The notes under the pieces are model-generated. The model saw nothing but the letters and a program-made list of their open reading frames with translations. It made no database searches and was not told the origin of the DNA. A stretch of 64,000 bases of DNA from Ridgeia piscesae (lineage: Eukaryota; Annelida; Polychaeta; Sabellida; Siboglinidae), in assembly GCA_025642075.2 (NCBI GenBank), contig JAODUO010000061.1, positions 443,501 to 507,500 on the forward strand, given 5' to 3'. Both the position numbers and the translations under genes were made by a program. Shown here piece by piece: positions 1 through 12,400 of the stretch (its first letter is position 1; every line of letters starts with the position of its first letter).

Positions 1-259
1 TGGGTGGGAAGTTCCACTGTGCTGTCGGATCAAGGCATCGAAATGTGCTTTGAAGATTTTTGTGGTGATGTTCAACATTTTTGAAATTCACCAACTGCAC
101 CCACTTGGAAGAACACATATTTTATGATGCCCAGGTTGTGTTTTGGGTTAATGGTGTATCATGATATCAGTGTGATGTCATATTCATAGTTATGTTGTAT
201 GTATTAGTATTCATGTTCATGTCTATGTTTCAAATTCATGACCATGCTGTCGTTTATAG

Positions 260-406
260 GAATTTGAGACATACATGAAGTCGTACAAAGACGATATTGA
301 TGCAACATGTCGAAAGCAACAGCACCTCGTAGGAGAGACAGACTCGGATCTCAAATATGTCAGCAGTGCCTACATAGAGAAGTACGAATCACATATCCAT
401 ACATCT
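260..406 (+). CDS. MACF1/DST: Spectraplakin exon 1: end of plakin domain
   Basis: The acceptor ends at 259 (gtttatag). The frame reads [17 protein letters not shown] and then a helical, heptad-like stretch. The best-looking donor (gtaaag at 407) leaves phase 0. That phase suits exon 3 directly, but it suits exon 2 only through an alternative acceptor at 1093. Weaker donors at 382 (gtacga) and 442 (gtatat) leave phase 2, which fits the better acceptor of exon 2 at 1086. The 3' boundary is therefore unsettled and may be alternatively spliced. The following 650 bp show no coding signal. Confidence 0.65.
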
Positions 407-3400
407 GTAAAGTTGAAAGAGAACCTTTTATACAGTATTGAGTATATTGTTCATGGCTCCAATCGATTTGGTTATTTTTGTAAGAAAATATTCACTTAGT
501 TTGGAGCAAAATAAAAATGTTGTACATTTCAAAAAGTTTTGCTCCAAAGTAAATTAATTTCATTCATACAGTGCTACAAGAATCCTATATTTATATCTCT
601 TTAAATATTATGTAAACCAAATAAAGAGAAATATAAACAAAAACATTGTTGACATGTGCGATATTAAAAACATCAACATTTATTTATTATTAATTTATGT
701 ATACATTTGTTATGTCATCCTTTCTGAGTTTTGTCCTTTGTACATATATCATCAAATGTTGTATGACTGATGTAAATGGTATGTGAATGGCTTGGCCATC
801 AAAAATAATGAAAACAAAGTATGTCACCGAGTGAAAATAAAATTGTCAACCAATCAGTCAACCAGCTTAAAGTCGATTAACATAGTATTACTGTCATGCA
901 TTATATATCAGCAATATTTCATTGTGGAAATATATTATTGTTGTATATCATATGCAACCTCATGTTGATTAAATTTGTGACAGATTGAAATGTTTTTTTA
1001 AATTGCACATTAAGCTTGATGCCTGCATTGTTTGTTAGTTGAAAGAACAGTAACAAATGCCTAACATTTCATGTGACACCTGCAGATTGAAGCCGGTGGA
1101 GATTAAACACAAAGTGCCAGAAGACGAGGAACTGTCAGGTCATGTGACACTGGCGGAGAAGTCTCCATCAAAGAGAAGACCGGAGACGGAAACGGAATCG
1201 GTGGAGACAGAAACTGTGACGCGATCTCTCTCCAATGACTTCTACTCGTCACAGACAATCAAACAGACCCAGACGTTCGTCATTGTCGGTGTCATCGATC
1301 CTCGCAATGACGAGAACATCAGCATTTACAGCGCGATCGCCGAAGGGGTGATCAGTCGGGCACACGGGCTATACTGCAACCCCAACACAGGCGTCAGCAT
1401 GCCCATCCCCGAGGCGATGAACCGTGGCCTCATCAAAGTCGAATACACCGACACGTCGATCGAGATGGGCGAGTTAGTGACACAAGGGATCATCCGAGCG
1501 ACAACGAGTACAGAGGTCGTGTCGTACTTGGTGCATAAGGTTGTCGATCCAGTCACCGGGGATTTGATTAGTATAATCGAGGCGGTGAAGCGTGGCATCA
1601 TTGACTTGGCTCTTGGGCAGTATCACAACACCGTCACGGATGAGCGCTTGTCCATCCCTGATGCCATTGAACAGGGTTTACTGCAGGTGGAGATTGCTGA
1701 CCGACAACCAAGGGCGGACCTTGAAGATGAGACTGACGGTAGACCGGGTGCTGTTGTCACTGGGGTGATGAATCCAAAGACGGGTAAACATGTCAACCTC
1801 CCAGAAGCGATCAAACTCGGTATCGTTGATATGGAAAATGGCACATATCGCGATCCCATTACCGGGGAAACGATGCCCATTGCTACGGCCATCAGTCGTG
1901 GTTTCATCAAAGTCAGACCGGCCGATCCGGAGAAGGACAGAAATTCGATCCATGTCATCCCCGGTCACATGATCGGTGATATCGACATCGAGCCAATCCA
2001 GAGTGAGATAAGTAGCGCCATCTATGGGAAGCTGAAGGATAAACTCGATCTGCAGCAGAAAGGAATCTACGAGCAGGCGACGAGTGAGGAATTGACCATA
2101 GAGGAAGCCTTCGAAGGTGGGATTCTTGGATTTGATCCGCTGTGCATTGCAAATATTGAAGGTGAGAAGTATTCGCTGCCAGAAGCGTCAGTGCTAGGAC
2201 TCATTGAACCAACCACCATGGCGTCCCTCCTCGAGACTGTGGAGCCATACTGTCTGCAGAGGCTCATAGACACAAAGGAATTGAACCCAGTAACTGGGAA
2301 GTACCGCGACCCACGGCTACGACGACTGATGCCATTGGACGAAGCGATCGAGGCCGAGAGGGTTGACTCAGATCTGGTCTTCTTCACACACGCTCCGACC
2401 AACAGTGTCATGTCCTTGAGTTCTGCAATCAACAACCATCAGTGGAATCCGAAGACTGGGATGCTGACGGAAGCTGGGGAGGAGATGACCCTAGAACAGG
2501 CCATCAGTCTGGGGATTGTGGACCCAGAAATCGACAGTGCAAAGCTGGTCGCCCAGGCTGCATCGCTGAAGTTCCTGAAGACGTTCCTCGACACGGACGA
2601 AAAGCAGGTGTCACTGCCGTGGAAAGAGACGGCTGTGTCGCTTGACAATGCCATACTTTCCGGGGCTTTTGACATTGGAAGAACCAGTTTCGTCAATGCC
2701 ACTGATGGAAGGGTACTCTCTCTACCCGAAGCTGTGGACATGGGGCTCATTGAGCAAGACACGGCAAAGAACATCTACGAGGTGCTGAGCAGCTGTTCGC
2801 TGAGTGCCGTCATTGCAGATGGCTGCATCGACCCTAAGACTGGCAAGTATATTGATGAGGAAACCAATGCGAAGATGTCCATGTTGGAGGCGATTGAGCG
2901 TGGCAGCCTTGACCCGACCTGTGTGTTCCTCGTCGATAACGCGACACACAAAGTGAAGTCCCTTCAGGCATTCATCGACGACGGACAATTCAACCCGGCC
3001 TCTGGGAAGTTTGTTGACCCCGACACAAACGAGGAGGTGACAATCGCTCGTGCCATTGACCAGGGCATCATTGCGGCTGATTTCTGCACCGACGAGTTCA
3101 TTAGGGAGAAATGTACTCTGGCAGACTTGATCAACGGCGCCAAGTTGAACACGGCAAAGGCGCTCTTCGATGCACCAGATGGCCAAGAGATGTCGCTGAA
3201 GGAGTCGCTCGCCAATGGTTTCTTGACGCTCAACTCGGTGGTTCAGATGGACCCACTGACAGGTCATGTGACATTGGCAGGGGATGGAGATATCGTGAAG
3301 GCGCTTATCGACACCAAGAACAATCTCGACTGGGTTGGCGAGGTGGAAACATCGCTCACTCAACAGACAGCACCATCTAGCAGTCAAGAAGACATCCAAC

Positions 3401-6400
3401 TGCATCTGGCAAAGACCCAGGTAAGGCTTGTGACATGTGTGAATTGAGATATTAATGGAAGGTTGTTGTCAAAATTTTTGTATCGGATTTGGTGTCAAAA
3501 TTAAATTTTATTAGTATTTATTAGTATTATTATATGCATATACTGGTAGTATAATATACTAACTACTAAAAGGTGTATATCAATTAACCATTTGTGTTGA
3601 AATGTGTTGCATTGTTATGAAGAAATTGTATGATGCGTATTTTGGCAGCCCTTGATCTACTTTCAAATACCTTTGTATTCAACCTTGGTTCCAGTTATTA
3701 AGTTGAACGAGTGATACACCGTCATGTCCCCACCTAGATACACTGTCATGTCCCCACCTAGATACACCGTCATGTCTCCACCTAGATACACCGTCATGTC
3801 TCCACCTAGATACACCTTCATGTCCCCACCTAGATACACAGTCATGTCCCCACCTAGATACACCGTCATGTCTCCACCTAGATACACCGTCATGTCTCCA
3901 CCTAGATACACCGTCATGTCCCCACCTAGATACACCATCATGTCCCCACCTAGATACACCGTCATGTCCCCACCTAGATACACCGTCATGTCTCCAGTCA
4001 TGTCCCCACCTAGATACACCGTCATGTCCCCACCTAGATACACCGTCATGTCTCCACCTAGATACACTGTCATGTCCCCACCTAGATACACCATCATGTC
4101 CCCACCTAGATACACCGTCATATCTCCACCTAGATACACCGTCATGTCTCCACCTAGATACACCTTCATGTCCCCACCTAGATACACCGTCATGTCCCCA
4201 CCTAGATACACCGTCATGTCCCCACCTAGATACACCGTCATGTCCCCACCTAGATACACCGTCATGTCCCCACCTAGATACACCGTCATGTGCCCACCTA
4301 GATACACCTTCGTGTCCCCATCTAGATACACCTTCGTGTCCCCACCTAGATACACCGTCATGTCTCCACCTAGATACACCGTCATGTCTACACCATCATG
4401 TCCCCACCTAGATACACCGTCATGTCCCCACCTGGATACACCATTATGTCCCCACCTAGATACACCGTCATGTCCCCACCTAGATACACCGTCATGTCTA
4501 CACCGTCATGTCCCCACATAGATACACCGTCATGTCCCCACCTAGATACACCGTCATGTCCCCACCTGGATACACCGTCATGTCCCCACCTAGATACACT
4601 GTCATGTCTACACCGTCATGTCCCCACATAGATACACCGTCATGTCCCCACCTAGATACACCGTCATGTCCCCACCTAGATACACCGTCATGTCTACACC
4701 GTCATGTCCCCACATAGATACACCGTCATGTCCCCACCTGGATACACCGTTATGTCCCCACCTGGATACACCGTCATGTCCCCACCTGGATACACCGTTA
4801 TGTCCCCACCTGGATACGCCGTCATGTCCCCACCTAGATACACCTTCATGTCCCCATCTAGATACACCTTCGTGTCCCCACCTAAATACACCATCATGTT
4901 TCCACCTAGATACACCGTCATGTCTCCACCTAGATACACCGTCATGTCCCCACCTAGATACACCTTCATGTCTCCACCTAGCCACAGTCTATCTTAGAAA
5001 TATCTGAGCTCACTGTTCTGGGATTTGAGTGATGTAGTTTTACAACTTTAGCCATCATATCTGTGACAGCACACTTCTATATATGCATAATTTAGAAGCA
5101 AAATGACACAAGAGAAGACATTTCAGAGTTATCATTTGTCTTGTCTCCTGGCCAGCGCCATGATAAATTAATTGTCTAATATACCGGGTAACTACAATGT
5201 CAGACCAGAGTTTGAGAAACCAGAACTGTGATGACTGTAGGACATCCAGGCCACTGTGGATGACCACAAGGCATCGGTCACTGGGACAGTGGAACACGCC
5301 CAGCAGCTTCTGGACAACAACCGGGAGGTGACCCGGGACACAGGCGAGGAGCAGCAGTACCAGAGGTTGCGCTTCAACACGTCAGACCTCAAAGTCAGAT
5401 TCGAGGGGGTACGTCAATGATACTGGCAGTAATAGATCACATAGCATTGTCACAAACTGAGGCTAGTTGTTAATATAGGTTTGAAATCAAAGGTTGCGAA
5501 TTGACCCAGCAAACCTACATTAACCTTCTTTAGACGTTGTTGCTTTATCTTAAGATACAACTGTCTTCATTGTATTATTGTATGGTGGGTATATAATTAT
5601 TCTCCTTGTTGGCCTGTTGTTTCTACAATCTCTTCAGTTAGAACATGCTGTGTCCATGAGGTGTCTTATGTTCTGTTTGGGACATGACCTGTGGGACATT
5701 ACCTAGTACACTATAATCAGGACTTCCACACTTCCCAGAAGAAAAAGACTAATGCTATTTTCTAATCTGGTTTCAACTGAACCCCAATAGTATTTGGTTG
5801 AGTGTCCCTACAACCTCCTATAGTCTCATAGTCTAATCTACTTTGTGGTATCTCTACAGAGTTCATAATTTACTTGGTTGTATTTAGGTACTCTCTGCCG
5901 AGTTCATTTGTAACTTGTCATGTCTCTGCTCCTTACGGATGCAGGTGAACAATCAACTGGATGCACGGAAGACACTTCTAGATGGCATGATAGCTGGGCT
6001 GGACATGTACAAGGACAAACTGAACACCTTCAGCCTCTGGACCGATGATGCCCAAGCACAGATCAATAAGATGAAAAAGAAAGTTGCACTCAGTGATGAT
6101 CTTGACTCTGTGAAACAGCAACTCCAGGTAATCGTCTGATATCATTGGGTATTACTGTTGCTGCAAATGAACACTATGCATTGTGTAAACAAAAGATAGG
6201 TTGTGTTTTTCTTTCAGTAGTTTGCTGTTGTCGATGGGTGATATTGAAGAAATTAGAACGGTTGCTTGAGATAGGACGGTTAAATTATGCAGTGATAGTT
6301 TGTGCTTAGACAGATCTTTGCTGCAGCAAGTCATGACATGTGACATTCGTTCAGAATGTGTATAATAATGCATGATTGAAGAAAATATTTGTTTTAAACA

Positions 6401-9400
6401 GCTGGATGTGTTACTACTGTTTTTCGTTTCATAAAAGTGAACATATTGTATGGTACATGTAACATGAAATATCAAATATTCAGGTGTTTCAATAAAGTGT
6501 GTATACCATGTGTCAAATTAACTAATTCACTAGTAAGGCATAATTAGCATAAACTACATTTTCCATAACAAATACTCATTTAATCTCTGCAGGGAAATAG
6601 TATTTCTATACATATGAGAGTTGCAGTGTTAAAATGTGAAGTTTTTTTACCAGGATTTCAACGAACATGCCATGGCCCAGGAGGATGCACTTCAGTCCAT
6701 TGCTAAAACTGGACACCAAGTGTTGGATGAGGCCCAGGTGTGTATGACCAGGTGTTGGGTTTGTCTCCAGTGTTACCATGCTTGTCTTCGCTGTGTTGTT
6801 GGAGTGTTGACTGTCAGACGTCCACATGACCTCACCTAGTGTTTCCTGTAGAGCTTAATACTATTATACTTGGTTTTTGTTTTGACCTAATCTATTTAGA
6901 TCACACAAAAACACAACTAGTGACGCTGCCATTAAGACCTAAATTTTGCTAACTTGAGAGCATTGTTTTTAAAGGAAATAATGTAAAGCAATATAATGAA
7001 CATTATGCAATCCTTATTGAAAGTTGGTAATACCTCAGGGGTCCACAATGCTGTACACACTGTGGTGTCGTAAGAGAATACTCACTTGTAGATCTGGCAA
7101 GACATGTATGTCAGTCAGGGTCCCCTGTAGACAGTCATGCTTCATTGTCAGAGAATGTTGTGACTTATTTTTCTGAATTGACTTAAATGCCTAAGAAATA
7201 ATGACCTCTTATTTGCCTTTGGGGTTGTACCTGTTTTGAATTGGTGTGTCAACCATTGTTTATTAACAACACAGTGTGTGTAAAATTATCCCATAAACTT
7301 TGAGTAGATAATTACATCTATCCATTAATTAAAGGGAATTTCAGTTAACTACTTTGTTCATTTTTTGTTGTTGTAAATTATGCCCATTTAAAAAAATTAT
7401 CTGAGCTTAGCGTATTGGCCAAAATGTCTCCTCCACATAAAATGGCCTATTGTTGACAAGTTGGTGTTGCTACGTAGTACCAGTTGAGGTGTGTGCATGT
7501 GTATGTATGTGTGTGTGTGTATTTAGACTGACATGAACATTCTTACAGGTTGAAATTCATGTTTTGATTATGAATTACATTGGATTGTATATTTGCTCCG
7601 ATATTTTCCCAACAATCCAAAATACCTCTGAATCAATATGCTGCACTTGACAACTCCACAAAACTGCACTCTCTAATTCCCATGCCAAATAGCAAGAACG
7701 GCAATAAAACAAAGCAGTTGCACCACGTACCGACCATTTTATTCAAAGCGTTCCACTGCATCGGCCGCTTCAGCACACAACAAGAATAACTGCCAATTTC
7801 TGAGATGTATAAATACATTCTTTATGCCAAAATGGAGATACCTATAATTACATATAAATAATTGCCTACTCTAGCTTCAACAGACACCCATTGTACATGG
7901 TCAACTGTGGTAGAACCCTCTTGTGATACCCACAGGAGAAACCACACAAGATACAGCCCATGTATGGCTGCATACCAACATCTGTTTTTGTGAATGGCAT
8001 TTTCTTAGTTGGCTCTTGTTATACGACCTTGGAGTTACGTCAGTCTGAAGCAATTTGAGAATACGACACGATGTTGTATGGGTAGCTATATAATTATACT
8101 TACCGGCAAAACATTTATGGCATCAAAGAAGCTTGTGTATTGTTTGTACTGAAATGTACAAGTATATGGCACACTTTTGCATGACATTTAGATGTGTATA
8201 ACAGTGTGGTTCTTCTGCAATGGGACAGTAGAATTGTTATTACCAGTATGCTTGTTACCATGGTAAAGGTATATGATTCCTGCTCTGTTAAATAACACCT
8301 TATTATAAACAATATATAAGGTGCATAATTGAAATGTAAAATGTTAACCGTCACTGTACTGATTTCACTCAGTTCAGTCAGGTCTTATTCACGTAATGCA
8401 TTTGACAGTTTCTTCTTCCCATGTGTTGCACAGCACAAATAATAAAATGAAAGTTTTAAGTCTGCTTTATTTTAAATTAGCAAAATGTAGTAAAATTATT
8501 AGAAATAAATATATTCAAAATTAACATTATTATAAGGAAAATTAATTGTTTGGAAAAGACAAAGGTTTGCTTTGATCTCAATCAGTTTATTCTTTCCCCA
8601 TAATGGCATTCAGAACAGCAGGAGAACAGTTTCGATGTTGTTGTGGCAGATTCACTAGACTGGCCTGTTTTGCCTTGATATCTATGAACTACTTGCAAGG
8701 CAGCTATTCTGCACACACCAGAGGTAGCTGTCCTATGGTACAAGATTGTGTTATCAAGATGTGTATCATGATTGCGTGCGGTCAGGCATGTCATGTCCTC
8801 AGGGTGGTTCCGCTCTAGTTCACACGAGGCCATGGAGTGGGGCATTAGTCACTGGCCGTGATACTCAAGAAGTTGTGGAATGCAGTATATTGTGCATCAA
8901 ATTTCATTCATTGCCTATGCATATATTTATTTATTAAAAAGGTAATAATCAATTTTATCATCTCTGTAAAATGTGCTGTTTACTTTCTTTGGTAATGTTT
9001 GTTATTGTTTATGCATTAAGTTTAAAATAATACAGCTAATGGGTACAATGTAAAATATTGTTTGTTGATCCTGACAGTTGACAGGTGGTTGTGGTTAGCA
9101 TTCTTGCCATGTTCAAGTCCATGTCAGATGAACCCTTGTGATAGGCATCTTCGTAGTTCACTCAAGTTATAATGGCATCTACGTGACCTAGATTCAGCTT
9201 GAGATTACAGTGTTGTTCATTGTGGCTAATGCTCTCTATTTAGTCCAACTTTTCAGTGTGAATTTCTAAATGATTGGTGCACAATGCAGGTTATAGAAAG
9301 GTGGCCAGTACTCGTGTTTTAAATCATGTGTGGATTAATAACAGAAAAGACAAATACTGCAGACTATCTCTAATAAGATATTCAAGGGGATGTAAAATAT

Positions 9401-12400
9401 TTACAACCACATGACAACAAGAGTGGAACAAGAACGGCCTGCTGCAATAATTAGTGCACAAAGAGGGTAAGCAGATTGATTGTTCTTAAAATATATGCCA
9501 CACAGCTTATGTTGTGTGTGCTGCTGCTGTTGAAATGGGCCTACTTACTTAAGGTATTAAACATTGTCTGGGCTGGAAGTCGTTTCACCTATTCTGCAGT
9601 GTCATTCATCTGATCAAAGATGTCTTGTCGACTCATTCATAAGTGTATCAGCATACATTTGCCAGACAGTCTCAGAGACTAGTAAGATGAGATCTACGCT
9701 ACTGTGAGAAGACGGTGTTTGTAGTTTTCTTAGTCAAAGCAGCATCCCACGTTCCACCACAATCTCGCACGCAGCAGAGCATCTGTTTGAGAAGAGTAGT
9801 TCCAGTCATCTCTGACAAAATGCATGTGGCATGCCATTCAGTTCGTGGCAGATACGGCTAACATTTTGGGGAAGAAGAAGGGAGCCTTGAGACGGCTGGG
9901 CGGAGCTGTAATTGCCGACCACTGTTCTTGGCCAATGGAAGAAAACCTACCCAGCTTGAAGACAACAGTTGAAGTATAAACAACTCTACTTCAAACAAAG
10001 TCACGTTTCATTACACGTGTTGTTTGAGTAGTGCAACCGCCAGACTACACATGCATAAGAAGTTGGCTGTCTTTTTCATGGGCAATATGGGTGAACGTAA
10101 ATGATCACTTGGATTACCAACTCAACTTATAACCGAGTTTCCAAATGTATATCTCCGACCAGCTGTGTACGTCTGACAGTGCCATAACTGAAAAACATAA
10201 AACCTCACAATACGGCTATGTCATTCTACGAAGCGCCATGACTTAGATGACCACAAGGCCAAAGCCAATGGCTGCGGGCGTTGTTTGCGTGTCGATAGAA
10301 TCGGACAAGTTCGCAACAACCGCTGGAGTTGTACTGTTGCCGTCAAAACTTGTCATGCTTCATGCTCTGTGACAGACTGACGTTTGGCCGTATGTGCTGT
10401 GTGTGTTGTGTTACCACCAACCGGCGGCGGCAGGGTCTGTACATGTATACATGCATCTTCCGTCTTCTCTCGGGCAAGACTGGCTGGCACATGTGGGCGA
10501 CATATTCCTGGCGTGGTGGCCTTTCTCGGTGATTGCATGCATGATTACGGCAAACGTACTTCGCGAATTTGAAAAAGGCAGCGGGATTTAATATTGTGCC
10601 TTGTTTCATTGCAATCAAAATCCATTCATCAATATTTTGGTAAGTGCAAATTAGTGACTACAATGCGTCACTTATAGGAGTTATGCTTTCATATTCTTCC
10701 GTTATCTGTGGTTTTGCCGCAGCCGCAGGCCTGTGGAAAACATTTACCTTTACGATTAATACCGGAAATGCACAACCGATGTCGAAATTAACCGAACAGC
10801 TGTTCGGTCGAACGATGTCCACGTCCTCGGATTCCGTGCGCGCTGAAAATCATCCAAAACAATATAACATATCTGGCTACAGTATTCTGTAAGTAAAATC
10901 AGATAAACAGCAGGTGTTTCACCGATCCCAGAGTGCAGGAAATCTCGTTGTTTGCCCGCACTTTTTCATAGTGAACGTCGCAAAACATCGCCAGATAACC
11001 CGAAGCCCACCCGGACAAGCTTCGGCGTTACAGGGTGTCCTCAGATCGCGGTTGTCGTCTGCTCGCTGGTGACGCGCGCTATCGACGCTATCGATGCCCG
11101 CGGCCGACTCCACCTCGGCATCAATCACTCCGGCATTGACCCGCGTCGGCCCCGTACCGGGTCGCTTCTCAGTCCTCTATTCATGTCTGTCAGTCGCGCG
11201 GCACTTGGAATGTCGCGGATATCCACTGCCGCTAGCTTCAACGGGAACGGTCAGCGAGACATCGTAGGGAAACGTTGCGAGTTAGCCGCGCGTAACTGGA
11301 GTTTCTGGTAGGTGGTTAGTTGGTGGTTATGCGTTTTCATGCACGGACGGAGCGGGTGGTGGGTGTTCGTGAGTTCGTAACTCAGCAGGTCTCGTGAGTG
11401 AGTGAGTGAGTGAGTAAGTCACACGAAACGGCCGGGTGTCCTCACTGGGCGAGTGTTATGACGTGCGTGCAGTCATATCTGCCGTTTTTATGCCGGTGAA
11501 TTGTCTGTTGGCTACTAAAATCGTTACGTTCTCTGACACAACAAGTTGTGACATCAGTTACCGTGCATTGGTCTGATGTAATTTGAATCGATTGATGGCA
11601 AGTTTTAAGATCTAAGGACTGAGGTAGGCACTCGTCACGGTTGATTGCACAGCTCTTTGAAGCTACTTAAATCTTGTTGCATTCAGAAGCCACGCACGTA
11701 CAGTGCTGGTGCCACATTGACAGCACAGCATGGGGTACTGGCAATAAACAGCAGAGCAATAATAGGATGTCACATATTCCACCTTATGGCAGTTTAGTCT
11801 TGAAATCTTGCTGTTTACAGATTGCTATGCTTAGCGGATTCACAACCAAGCAGGAGTTGTTTATGTAATGACCCAATATCTGGTGCTTATCATATTATGC
11901 AGGTGTTTTTCGAAGCCAGAAAGATTAGATTGATTATGATTTTCTTAATTTTATCAGGCAGGTTTACGTGGACTTACAAGCTAGCTCAGTTGTAGTCTTT
12001 TCACACAGAGATGCTGCTGTACGGTTGTTTACGATACATATTATGTTTGTTTTATTGTGTCTTGTTTATTCTTGATAAATTGTTACGTGTGCTGTTGGCA
12101 TACTTTTAGCAATCTGTAATGATAACATTTACAAATATTTAGGCCTTTAAAAAATCTTGAATCGACACTGAAAAGAAGTCATGTAAACAAACTCCATTCA
12201 TTGAGGCATATCCTCAAGCAGAGCACTTAGCACAGTTGACTGTATATATAGCAGAATGGAACACGTTTTTCCCTGGAAAACATGGGTACATTGGGATGAC
12301 TGAATTTGCTGTTTCAAAACAGAAATATGGTAGCCCCAAACTTGGATCCCCTACACTGACAAACAGTCCAACTCCAAGACTCTGACCAACTACTACCCCT

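Noticed and set aside
2722..3405. 227-codon minus-strand ORF
   Set aside because: Shadow of the plakin-repeat exon, which has clear family motifs on the plus strand.
3724..4521. 265-codon repeat ORF (MSPPRYTV) that could pass for a repetitive structural protein
   Set aside because: It lies inside intron 2, is open on both strands and has no splice sites joining it to exons 2 or 3 in phase.
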